This document shows positions 34,716-42,625 of a DNA stretch of 64,000 nt, in pieces (within the stretch, counting starts at the first letter, position 1; each line of letters opens with the position of its first letter). The position numbers and the translations under genes were made by a program. Origin of the DNA: an uncultured SAR86 cluster bacterium (lineage in GTDB: Bacteria; Pseudomonadota; Gammaproteobacteria; Magnimaribacterales; D2472). The notes beneath the pieces were generated by a model. That model was given only the letters and a program-made list of their open reading frames with translations. It was not told where the DNA came from and did not search any database. The stretch covers positions 124,001 through 188,000 of the forward strand of contig CACEAP010000001.1 in the NCBI GenBank assembly GCA_902557645.1, written 5' to 3'.

Positions 34716-35150
34716 CTAACTTGATCTTACTTCTTCTTTTACCTTTAGCACTAATGAAGATTTTATTTTAATCAATTCAGCAATTCTACGAATTAGCCTT
34801 TCTTCATTAACTTCCAAGATATTATCAGCATAAGCTGTTTCATATAAAAGCTTAATTAATGCAAGTTTTTGCTCTTTAGTGAAATTATTATTTATATCTT
34901 CAACAAATTCATAAAAAGAGACGCTATTTCTATTATGCTCTTCAATAATCTCAAATAACTCATCGCTAGATTGAGATAATTTATCTGAAATCCTCAGAAG
35001 ACCTGATTTAATTCTTTTTAATTCATCATCATCAATATCACCATCTGCAATAGCTACCTCATAAGCTAAAGCATATGCAATGAGCTCAATATCAAAAGTT
35101 GCATTTTCAACAACGTCTATCTTTTTATTTTTTTTAAAGAAATTAAACAT
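34716..35150 (-). CDS. TerB-like protein
   Basis: The 144-residue, mostly helical protein has acidic repeated segments, AIADGDIDDDELKRIKSGL and AYADNILEVNEERLIRRIAEL, matching the internal symmetry of TerB family domains, which bind metal through acidic loops. TerB-like proteins are linked to membrane-associated stress systems; the precise role is unknown. It starts inside the end of the WecA-like gene (8-base overlap) and is therefore translationally coupled to it. It converges with the carboxylesterase gene. Confidence 0.75.
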   Translation of the reverse strand: MFNFFKKNKKIDVVENATFDIELIAYALAYEVAIADGDIDDDELKRIKSGLLRISDKLSQSSDELFEIIEEHNRNSVSFYEFVEDINNNFTKEQKLALIKLLYETAYADNILEVNEERLIRRIAELIKIKSSLVLKVKEEVRSS

Positions 35151-36207
35151 CTATTACCTCGCGAGATTTACCTCTAATAAATAAATAAAATACTAAATAA
35201 TAACTAATGGCAAAGATTATAAATGAATAAAAAGAAACATATGTATTGAAATTATTTTCTAGAAATAATGCAAAGGCATTTAGTATCGATGCAAAAGTTA
35301 AAATAATAGCTAATGACATTTCAGGACTGAAATACAGCATTAATTTGTGATGAATATGATCTCTTCCTGGAGCAGCCCAACTTAATCCTCTTAAGGTTCT
35401 AGATATAATCAGTCCAATGCAATCCAAAAGAGGAATAGCAACAAACCATACAGTAGTTATAGGTGCAATTTCATAAATAGAATTTTGAGAACAATAAATA
35501 GCAATCCATGCAACTACAAACCCAATAAAATTAGATCCATGATCTCCAAGAAAAACTGCTCTTTGTTTGCCAATTATCCTAAGATTGAAAACTAAAAAAC
35601 CAAGCATGGAGCCTATTAAAAGAACTAACATGGAATCAAATATAAAACCTGAAGCGAAGCCAATAAATATCAGCATCATCAGAGCTGAACCAGAACAAAG
35701 ACCATTGATGCCATCAATCATGTTAAAGGCATTCATAATACCTACGACACAAAAGATTGTTATAGGAATTCCAAAACTACCAAGGTATATTTCTCCAAAA
35801 CCAAACAAATTACCAAAACTTTCTAAATACACACCAGTCGAATTAATAATGAAGTATGAACAGAGTGCTTGAGTTATAAGCCTAAAAGAGGGCCGGATAG
35901 GCTTTATGTCGTCAATTAGAAAGATCAAGATAAGAAAGAAAGAACCAAGAATAAGCATAGATGAAAATACAGGAATAAAGCCATTTAATTCATTCAGATC
36001 TATATATAACTTTGCTGATATTAAGAGACTTATAAATATGCTCAACCCGCCAGTTAATGGCGTTGGTCTTTTATGAAATTTTCTACTTCTATCAGGAAGA
36101 TCAACAAGGATCTTATTTCTTTTAGCAATATTTCTTGCAATATAATTAATGGCTATAGATACAGTCGCACTAATAATGAGATAGTCTATAAGTATGTTAA
36201 TATTCAC
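35143..36207 (-). CDS. WecA/MraY-family undecaprenyl-phosphate glycosyl-1-phosphate transferase (GTG start)
   Basis: The 354-residue membrane protein has about ten membrane segments and the cytoplasmic motifs of the WecA/TagO group: FHKRPTPLTGG, FLIDDIKPIRPSFR (metal-binding DD), NAFNMIDGINGLCSG, FLGDHGSNFIGF and GRDHIHHKL. It transfers a sugar phosphate, often GlcNAc-1-P, from a UDP-sugar to undecaprenyl phosphate and so starts O-antigen or related glycans. Wzx, Wzy and export genes upstream fit such a role. The start codon is GTG. It is divergent from the sugar dehydrogenase gene with a gap of only 29 bases. Confidence 0.9.
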   Translation of the reverse strand: MNINILIDYLIISATVSIAINYIARNIAKRNKILVDLPDRSRKFHKRPTPLTGGLSIFISLLISAKLYIDLNELNGFIPVFSSMLILGSFFLILIFLIDDIKPIRPSFRLITQALCSYFIINSTGVYLESFGNLFGFGEIYLGSFGIPITIFCVVGIMNAFNMIDGINGLCSGSALMMLIFIGFASGFIFDSMLVLLIGSMLGFLVFNLRIIGKQRAVFLGDHGSNFIGFVVAWIAIYCSQNSIYEIAPITTVWFVAIPLLDCIGLIISRTLRGLSWAAPGRDHIHHKLMLYFSPEMSLAIILTFASILNAFALFLENNFNTYVSFYSFIIFAISYYLVFYLFIRGKSREVIDV

Positions 36208-36236
36208 AAATAACCTTTTTAATTAATATTCGCTAT

Positions 36237-37394
36237 ATGTTAAAGCTACATAATAACTTTTATAAAACTAGAAAACATAATTTAATCAATAAATATGTGT
36301 TAATTATATGCATAATTTTTATCAGTTCCAATAACATTGAAGCTCAAAATGAAAAACTATCTTTATTAACCGCACCTGAAGGTTTTTCTATAGAGATATT
36401 TGCAGAAGATATTAAATCTCCAAGGCAGATGACTGAAGGTAAGAAATATATTTATACGGCATCAGGACCTATGGGCGAAATTTATGCATTATTAGACGTT
36501 GATAATGATAAGAAGATAGATTCAAAGATAACTCTTGCAAAAGGACTTAATAACTCTAGAGGCGTCACTTTTAAAGATGGAGATTTATATTTTGCTGAAG
36601 TTGATAAGATCTGGGTTATTAAGAATGTGGAAGAACAATTAGATTTAAATACCTATAAGTTACCAAGGAAAGAACTTATTACAGATAATTTACCCTCTGA
36701 TGCCTGGCATGGTTGGAAATGGATAAAGCATGGTCCTGATGGGAAACTTTATGTTCCAGTTGGTGCACCCTGCAATATATGTCTAAAAGATGATCCTAGA
36801 TATGCATCAATAATGAGATTAAATGATGGTAATTGGGAATTTGTTGCTACAGGAGTGAGAAATAGCGTTGGGTTTGATTGGCATCCCGACACAAAGAAAC
36901 TTTATTTTACAGATAATGGCCGAGACTGGCTTGGTGATGATTCGCCATCATGCGAACTGAATGTTGTAGAGGAAGAAAATAGTTTTTATGGTTTTCCATA
37001 TGTACATGCTAATGATGTAATGGACCCTGAATATCGAGCTGACAATATAGAGTATGTAAAACCAATTGTTGATCTTGGGCCTCATGTAGCTCCAACTGGT
37101 ACCGCATTTTATTCTGGTAATGCTTTTCCTAATGAGTATGAAAACACTCTATTTATAACTCTTCATGGATCATGGAATAAAATGGACCATCCTTCTGGTT
37201 ATACAGTTGTTGCAGTATCAACAGATGAGAATGGATCAGTTACAGGGTATAAAGAATTTATTACGGGATGGCTCCAAGGCAAAAAAGCTTGGGGTAGACC
37301 GTCAGCTCCATTTGTTATGTCAGATGGCTCATTATTAATATCTGATGATAAATATAATGTAATTTATAGAGTAACTTATAATTCTGCATCCTGA
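36237..37394 (+). CDS. PQQ-dependent sugar (sorbosone-type) dehydrogenase, exported
   Basis: The 385-residue protein has a hydrophobic export segment near residues 20-36 after a long charged N-terminus. A six-blade beta-propeller typical of soluble glucose/L-sorbosone dehydrogenases follows. Landmarks are LTAPEGFSIEIFAEDIKSPRQM, HGPDGKLYVPVGAPCNIC, VATGVRNSVGFDWHP, FTDNGRDWLGDD and LHGSWNKMDHPSGY. In the family the propeller binds PQQ and oxidises sugars in the periplasm. PQQ synthesis genes are not in the window. It heads a run of eight same-strand genes; the next gene begins one base after its stop. Confidence 0.85.
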   Translation: MLKLHNNFYKTRKHNLINKYVLIICIIFISSNNIEAQNEKLSLLTAPEGFSIEIFAEDIKSPRQMTEGKKYIYTASGPMGEIYALLDVDNDKKIDSKITLAKGLNNSRGVTFKDGDLYFAEVDKIWVIKNVEEQLDLNTYKLPRKELITDNLPSDAWHGWKWIKHGPDGKLYVPVGAPCNICLKDDPRYASIMRLNDGNWEFVATGVRNSVGFDWHPDTKKLYFTDNGRDWLGDDSPSCELNVVEEENSFYGFPYVHANDVMDPEYRADNIEYVKPIVDLGPHVAPTGTAFYSGNAFPNEYENTLFITLHGSWNKMDHPSGYTVVAVSTDENGSVTGYKEFITGWLQGKKAWGRPSAPFVMSDGSLLISDDKYNVIYRVTYNSAS

Positions 37395-37395
37395 A

Positions 37396-38421
37396 ATGTC
37401 TCTTAGAGTTGGTATAGTTGGTTATGGCGTTGTTGGTAAAACAAGACATAAAGCACTAGATAAACATCCAGATTTTACAGTTGTAGCTATATCGGATATT
37501 GCCTTTAAAGATAACAATGAAGTCATAGATGGTATAGAAACTTATACAGATTACATGAGTCTTATAGAATCAGCTGAAGTAGAAGTTCTATTTATAAGCC
37601 TCCCCAACAAACTAGCATCTGAGGCAACACTTAGTGGTTTAAAAAAAGGACGCAATGTTTTTTGTGAAAAACCTCCCGCAAGAAGTTTAGCTGAACTATA
37701 TCCTATAAAAGTTTATCTGGATGAGCATCCAAATTTGAAATTAATGTATGGATTTAACCACAGATTCCATGCGTCTATCATTGATGCAAATAAAATTGTA
37801 AGAGCAGGCACTCTAGGAAAGTTATTGAATCTAAGAGGTATATATGGCAAGTCCAATATGATAAGTTTTAACCAAACTGATTGGAGGACTCATAGGGCTG
37901 AATCAGGCGGTGGTATATTACTTGATCAAGGAATACATATGCTAGATCTAATGCGATATTTTGCTGGAGATTTTAATGATATTCATTCTTATATCAGCAA
38001 TAATTATTGGAATTTTGATGTAGAAGATAATGCTTATGTAATGATGAAATCAGATGATGGAGCAGTTGCACAGTTAATGTCTTCAGCTACTCAGTGGGAA
38101 CATACTTTCAACTTAAATATTACCTTAGAAAAAGGTTCATTAGTTCTAGGGGGACTAAGAACTAGCTCCAAAAGTTATGGTGACGAAACTTTATCTATTA
38201 TTACTCCTAGCTCAGTTAATAAAAAACCAGAAACAGAACTAAGATCCTATGATGAAGATATTTCTTGGGATGAAGAGATCAAAAGTTTTGCAGGAGTATT
38301 ATTGAATTCTGATAAAATAGAAAACGGTTCTATTAATGAAGCAATAAAAATAATGGAGCTTATTGAAAAAATATATAAAGCAGATCCTGAATGGAGAGCA
38401 AGGTACTATAATGAATCTTGA
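37396..38421 (+). CDS. Gfo/Idh/MocA family oxidoreductase
   Basis: The 341-residue protein has an N-terminal Rossmann fold with GIVGYGVVGKTRHKAL, the family motif CEKPPARS (EKP) near residue 95, and the C-terminal alpha/beta substrate domain with GGGILLDQGIHMLDLMRYF. Family members oxidise or reduce sugars and cyclitols with NAD(P). It starts one base after the preceding dehydrogenase gene and overlaps the phosphatase gene by 11 bases. The tight packing suggests a shared pathway, probably sugar conversion. Confidence 0.88.
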   Translation: MSLRVGIVGYGVVGKTRHKALDKHPDFTVVAISDIAFKDNNEVIDGIETYTDYMSLIESAEVEVLFISLPNKLASEATLSGLKKGRNVFCEKPPARSLAELYPIKVYLDEHPNLKLMYGFNHRFHASIIDANKIVRAGTLGKLLNLRGIYGKSNMISFNQTDWRTHRAESGGGILLDQGIHMLDLMRYFAGDFNDIHSYISNNYWNFDVEDNAYVMMKSDDGAVAQLMSSATQWEHTFNLNITLEKGSLVLGGLRTSSKSYGDETLSIITPSSVNKKPETELRSYDEDISWDEEIKSFAGVLLNSDKIENGSINEAIKIMELIEKIYKADPEWRARYYNES

Positions 38422-39166
38422 TAACGAGCTTAAATTAGCTAAGCTGGCAGCAAAAAATGCTGGAATTTTTTTAACAAAAGAAAAAGTTTCGCTCTCAAAA
38501 ACCATTTACTCACAACAAAAAGACATAAAACTAGATGCTGATATTCAAACTGAAGCTTTGATTAAAGATCTATTATCCAAAGATTCTGATTATCCAATTT
38601 TAGGCGAGGAATCTGGTCCATCAGTTAAAGATCTAGGGATTACTTATTGGGTTATAGACCCTTTAGATGGAACTGCTAATTATGCTAGAAACATTCCAAT
38701 ATGTTGTGTTTCTATTGCCTTAATTCATGCTGGCGATCCTGTCTTGGGAGTCATTTATGATTTTAATCATGATGATATGTATTCAGGCTCTATAAATCAC
38801 AAAGCTAAGTTAAATAATAATGAAATAAACGTTTCTGATATATCAGATAAATCTAAAGGAACTTTAGTTACTGGACTTCCTGCAAAAACAGATTTTTCTG
38901 ATTCTGCAATACAAAAAATGATTGGTGATTTTCAATCTTGGAAAAAAATTAGAATGATTGGCTCTGCTGCAATGGCTGCAGTTTATGTTGCTTCAGGAAA
39001 AGCAGATCTCTATAAAGAATATGGTATCTATTTATGGGATATAGCAGCAGGAGCAGCTATTGTGAAAGCAGCAGGGGGCCATATTTCATTACTAAATCAC
39101 AACGATATACATCAGGTAGATGCATTTTTTTCAAATACTTACTTAGAAAATGAACACGGAAGATAA
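38411..39166 (+). CDS. Inositol monophosphatase family phosphatase
   Basis: The 251-residue protein has the metal-binding IMPase signatures GEESGP, YWVIDPLDGTANY and YLWDIAAGAAIVKAAGG. It removes phosphate from inositol or a sugar/nucleotide phosphate. ATG 38411 is preferred over an in-frame ATG at 38363, as it gives the normal family N-terminus and overlaps the Gfo/Idh gene by 11 bases. It overlaps the next gene by 17 bases. In this run it may dephosphorylate a sugar-acid phosphate, which is an inference from context. Confidence 0.88.
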   Translation: MNLDNELKLAKLAAKNAGIFLTKEKVSLSKTIYSQQKDIKLDADIQTEALIKDLLSKDSDYPILGEESGPSVKDLGITYWVIDPLDGTANYARNIPICCVSIALIHAGDPVLGVIYDFNHDDMYSGSINHKAKLNNNEINVSDISDKSKGTLVTGLPAKTDFSDSAIQKMIGDFQSWKKIRMIGSAAMAAVYVASGKADLYKEYGIYLWDIAAGAAIVKAAGGHISLLNHNDIHQVDAFFSNTYLENEHGR

Positions 39167-40118
39167 AGTAGCTATTACATCACGATCTTTTTCTGCAAAT
39201 ACTCAGCTTATCGATGAGTTAAAAACTCGATATAAGAACATCAACTTAAATACCAGCGGGAGAACTTTAGTTGGCGATGATTTACTTAATTTTTTAGAAA
39301 ATCAAAATAAAGTAATTGTAGGATTAGAAAAATTTGATGAAACTTTAATAAAACAACTTCCTAATTTGAAAGTTATAAGTAAGTTTGGCGTAGGTTTAAA
39401 TAATATTGATCTAAATATTATGAAAGAAAGGTCTATTGCCTTAGGTTTTAAAGAGGGAACTAATAAACAATCAGTAGCTGAGCTTGCTCTTATGCATATT
39501 TTAGTTGCTTTAAGAAAGGTCCCTTCAAGCAAAGAGAATATTTCAAATACGATATGGAGCCAAAAAAAAGGTAATGAGTTATATGGAAAAACTATTGGGA
39601 TTATTGGTTTTGGAAATATTGGCCAAAAGCTAGCAGCTCTCCTAGAGCCATTCCAATGCAGCATTATTTTTTATGATAAGTTTGTTTTTTGTAAAGAAGA
39701 CTTACAGTCTAAATTCTCTGATAGGAGAAATAGTTTTATCGATAATCTTGAGCAAAAGTCACTGGATGAGGTTCTTACTGAGGCTGATATAATTTCAATC
39801 CACCTTCCTTTATTAAATGAAACAAAGAACTTAATAGAGGCAAATGCATTAGATAAAATGAAGGATAATATTAATATTATCAATACTTCTAGAGGCGGCA
39901 TAGTAAATGAAAATGCACTTTTTGATTTCTTAACAAAAAATAAAAATGCTTTTGCTGCATTTGACGTCTTTTTAGAGGAACCGGCTTTTAATAACCCATT
40001 ACTTGCATTAAATAATTTTTATGCAACATCACATTTAGGTAGCATGACAGAGGAAGGGGTTTTAGCTATGGGGCTTGCTGCAATTGATGGACTGGATGAA
40101 AACTCTATACCTCTATAA
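39150..40118 (+). CDS. D-isomer-specific 2-hydroxyacid dehydrogenase
   Basis: The 322-residue protein has the NAD-binding motif GKTIGIIGFGNIGQKLA, INTSRGGIVNE with the catalytic arginine, the catalytic glutamate in FLEEPAF, and the catalytic histidine in TSHLGSM. KFGVGLNNIDL is the phosphoglycerate-dehydrogenase-like N-terminal element. There is no ACT domain, so it is unlikely to be the regulated serA. It should interconvert a 2-oxoacid and a D-2-hydroxyacid. It overlaps the phosphatase gene by 17 bases, and the aldolase gene follows after nine bases. Confidence 0.88.
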   Translation: MNTEDKVAITSRSFSANTQLIDELKTRYKNINLNTSGRTLVGDDLLNFLENQNKVIVGLEKFDETLIKQLPNLKVISKFGVGLNNIDLNIMKERSIALGFKEGTNKQSVAELALMHILVALRKVPSSKENISNTIWSQKKGNELYGKTIGIIGFGNIGQKLAALLEPFQCSIIFYDKFVFCKEDLQSKFSDRRNSFIDNLEQKSLDEVLTEADIISIHLPLLNETKNLIEANALDKMKDNINIINTSRGGIVNENALFDFLTKNKNAFAAFDVFLEEPAFNNPLLALNNFYATSHLGSMTEEGVLAMGLAAIDGLDENSIPL

Positions 40119-40127
40119 ACTTATACT

Positions 40128-40862
40128 ATGAAAGAATCTAATACATCTTTGGGAACTTGGCTTAGTTTATATAATGAAGCTATAGCTGAACTTTTAGTAA
40201 ATGCTGGATATAAATGGGTCACAGTAGATCTTGAGCATAGCGCTATTACAATTGCAGAAGCTGAAAAACTAATAAGGGTAATAGATTTAGCAGGTGCTAA
40301 ACCTTTTGTCAGAGTATCAAGCAATGATGCAGTTCAAATTAAAAGAGTGCTTGATGCAGGAGCTAAAGGAATTATTGTTCCAATGGTTTGCTCACCAAGT
40401 GATGTAGCAAATGCAATAAGTGCTATCCATTATCCACCAAAAGGCACAAGAGGTATGGGGCTTGCAAGAGCTCAAGGTTATGGTGAATCTGTTGCTAAAG
40501 AAAACTATATTCAAAACACATCAAAAGAGATCGACTTATATATTCAGCTTGAATCCAAAGAAGCATTAGAGCATCTTGATGCTATGTTCTCTCAAGATAT
40601 CAATGGCTATATGATTGGACCTTATGATTTATCTGCATCAATGGGTATACCAGGAGATTTTACTAATCCAGATTTTATTGAAGCTGAGAATTCTATCTTG
40701 GAAGTTGCCAAAAAATATAACATTAAAAGAGGCTACCATATAGTTGAACCAGACCTTGAGCAGCTTAACTTGCGTCAGTCTCAAGGCTATAATTTTATAG
40801 CATTTAGTGTAGATTTTAGAATGCTTGATGTGATGGCGAGACAACCATTTACTAATGACTAA
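40128..40862 (+). CDS. HpcH/HpaI family aldolase
   Basis: The 244-residue class II pyruvate aldolase has GTWLSLYNEAIAELLVNAG, the metal/catalytic TVDLEHS (histidine), PFVRVSS (arginine that binds pyruvate), GIIVPMVCSP, RGMGLARAQGYGE, QLESKEALEHLD (glutamate) and GPYDLSASMG (aspartate). The family cleaves or forms 2-keto-3-deoxy acids from pyruvate and an aldehyde. It overlaps the KdsB-like gene by eight bases. This suggests, but does not prove, that its product is the acid activated by the cytidylyltransferase. Confidence 0.9.
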   Translation: MKESNTSLGTWLSLYNEAIAELLVNAGYKWVTVDLEHSAITIAEAEKLIRVIDLAGAKPFVRVSSNDAVQIKRVLDAGAKGIIVPMVCSPSDVANAISAIHYPPKGTRGMGLARAQGYGESVAKENYIQNTSKEIDLYIQLESKEALEHLDAMFSQDINGYMIGPYDLSASMGIPGDFTNPDFIEAENSILEVAKKYNIKRGYHIVEPDLEQLNLRQSQGYNFIAFSVDFRMLDVMARQPFTND

Positions 40863-41622
40863 AATACTTGCAGTAGTTCCTGCAAGAATGAGCTCTTCAA
40901 GATTCCCCGGCAAACCTTTAGAAACGATTCATGGTATTCCAATGCTGGCCCATTGTTATTTTCGAGCACTCCAGGCTAAAGAGGTTAGCAAAGTAGTTCT
41001 TGCTACTCCAGATGCAGAAATAATAAATTTCGCGCAAGATCATAATATCGAAACAGTTCTAACTTCTGATTCGCATGAGCGCGCAACTGAACGAGCTGAA
41101 GAGGTGCTAAAGATTTACGCAGATAAGGACGATCATTATGATTATGTACTTTTACTTCAAGGTGACGAACCGCAAATAGATCCAGATGATATAGATGCTT
41201 TAGCTTTAGCTATAAAAACTAGTGATAACTGTGTAGTTAATCTAATTCACCCAATAGAAGGTAATGAATTAAAGGATCCAAGTGTTGTTAAAGCTATACT
41301 CGATTTAAATGGGAATATTCTTTATTTTAGCCGAGCTCTAATTCCATATAATACTAATGCCGGCTTTAGGCAATTAGGTATGATAGGTTTTACTTCGCAA
41401 ATCTTACAAAGATATTGTGAATTAGATGCTGCCCCTTTAGAGATTACTGAATCTATAGATATGATGCGTTTTTTAGAAAATGATATTGCTATAAGCTCTT
41501 TGATTACAGATAAAGCCATCATCGGAGTTGATCATCCTGAAGATATACAAAAGGTCGAACAACAAATGCAGGATGATGAATTAATGAAAGAATATAAATT
41601 TATCTTTGCTAAAAAGAAGTAA
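40855..41622 (+). CDS. KdsB-like CMP-sugar acid cytidylyltransferase
   Basis: The 255-residue protein follows 3-deoxy-manno-octulosonate cytidylyltransferase: VVPARMSSSRFPGKPL (nucleotide loop), VLATPDAEI, LLLQGDEPQIDPDDI, LYFSRALIPYN and GVDHPEDIQKVEQ. The KdsB motif HQSGTER appears as HERATER, so the Ser-Gly at the substrate site is replaced by Arg-Ala. The C-terminus is also extended by about 15 residues. It probably makes a CMP-linked 3-deoxy ulosonic acid, either Kdo or a variant. It lies between an aldolase and an ELM1-like gene. Whether it is the cell's only KdsB cannot be told from this window. Confidence 0.75.
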   Translation: MTKILAVVPARMSSSRFPGKPLETIHGIPMLAHCYFRALQAKEVSKVVLATPDAEIINFAQDHNIETVLTSDSHERATERAEEVLKIYADKDDHYDYVLLLQGDEPQIDPDDIDALALAIKTSDNCVVNLIHPIEGNELKDPSVVKAILDLNGNILYFSRALIPYNTNAGFRQLGMIGFTSQILQRYCELDAAPLEITESIDMMRFLENDIAISSLITDKAIIGVDHPEDIQKVEQQMQDDELMKEYKFIFAKKK

Positions 41623-41626
41623 TCTG

Positions 41627-42625
41627 ATGCAAGTATTAATTCTCAGCGATCGCATACCCGGGCATTTTAACCAATCCAAGGGTGTTGCAGCTTTGCTTGC
41701 AGAAACCATGGAAATCAATGAATCATTGGCGATTATTAATCCAAAAATAAGGCTACTAAGATCACCGATTAAATTAATTGCTAGGTATCTCACTAAAAAT
41801 CTTTCAACTTTAAAAGCAAAAATAATTATTAGTCTTTTTCAGCCAATAGATTTACAAAAAATAGATCTAATAATTGCCGCGGGAGGCAATACAGCAGCCT
41901 TATCTGCAGCTTTGTCCTTTATTGCAGATATTCCCAATATCCAATTGGGCTCTCCAAGAGGAATTCATTCTGATAATTTTAATGCACATCTTACTATTGA
42001 TAGATATTATGAGACTCCAAATAATATTGTTTTGGATATAACCCCAAACCTATATTCACCTAAAATATGTCAAGAAGCCTCAAATCATAAGGCTAATAAA
42101 AATTCGTGTCTTTTATTGGTTGGTGGCAAAGGTATTGGCTACTCTTATGATAATAGTGAATGGGAGCAGCTTATTGCCAATATAATTACTTTTTCTGAAG
42201 AAACTAATTCAAAGTTTACAATAGTAACCTCAAGAAGAACTGATCCATTAATTGAATCAATGCTACAAGAAAAATTAGCTAAATACTCTACAGAAGATTC
42301 AATTTGGTTTCATGGTGGCGGCACGAATGCTAATTTAGCAGAATTATTTGGAAATTCTGTTCAGATATTTGTTACAGAAGATAGCGCAATGATGATTTCT
42401 GAGGCTATAAGTAGTGGTAAGAATGTTACCACTTTGTATCCAAAGTTAATTAAGGCTCCAATTAGATATATGAATCATATGAATAAGTACAAACATCTCA
42501 ACCTCATAAATAGTCAAAGTATTTCAGAAGAGTTAGAGGAAAGAATAGATGGAGATAATATAGAAAACATAAATCTAATGAGAGAAAAGCTTAGACGCAA
42601 TATATTAGCAAGGATACAGCCATGA
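41627..42625 (+). CDS. ELM1-family (DUF1022) GT-B-like protein
   Basis: The protein of about 332 residues matches the family named after mitochondrial fission factor ELM1: LSDRIPGHFNQSKGV at the start, IAAGGNTAALSA, QLGSPRGIHSDNF, LLLVGGKGIGYSYD, TSRRTDP, FHGGGTNANLAELF and VTEDSAMMISEAISSG. The fold resembles GT-B glycosyltransferases such as MurG, and bacterial members occur near lipopolysaccharide genes. ATG 41627 is chosen over an in-frame TTG at 41606. Being directly after a KdsB-like gene, it could be the transferase for the CMP-activated sugar. The photolyase gene overlaps its end by four bases. Confidence 0.75.
   Translation: MQVLILSDRIPGHFNQSKGVAALLAETMEINESLAIINPKIRLLRSPIKLIARYLTKNLSTLKAKIIISLFQPIDLQKIDLIIAAGGNTAALSAALSFIADIPNIQLGSPRGIHSDNFNAHLTIDRYYETPNNIVLDITPNLYSPKICQEASNHKANKNSCLLLVGGKGIGYSYDNSEWEQLIANIITFSEETNSKFTIVTSRRTDPLIESMLQEKLAKYSTEDSIWFHGGGTNANLAELFGNSVQIFVTEDSAMMISEAISSGKNVTTLYPKLIKAPIRYMNHMNKYKHLNLINSQSISEELEERIDGDNIENINLMREKLRRNILARIQP

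Noticed and set aside
38363-39166. Longer phosphatase starting at 38363
   Set aside because: The extra 16 residues lie inside the Gfo/Idh gene and do not match the IMPase family; ATG 38411 gives the normal N-terminus.
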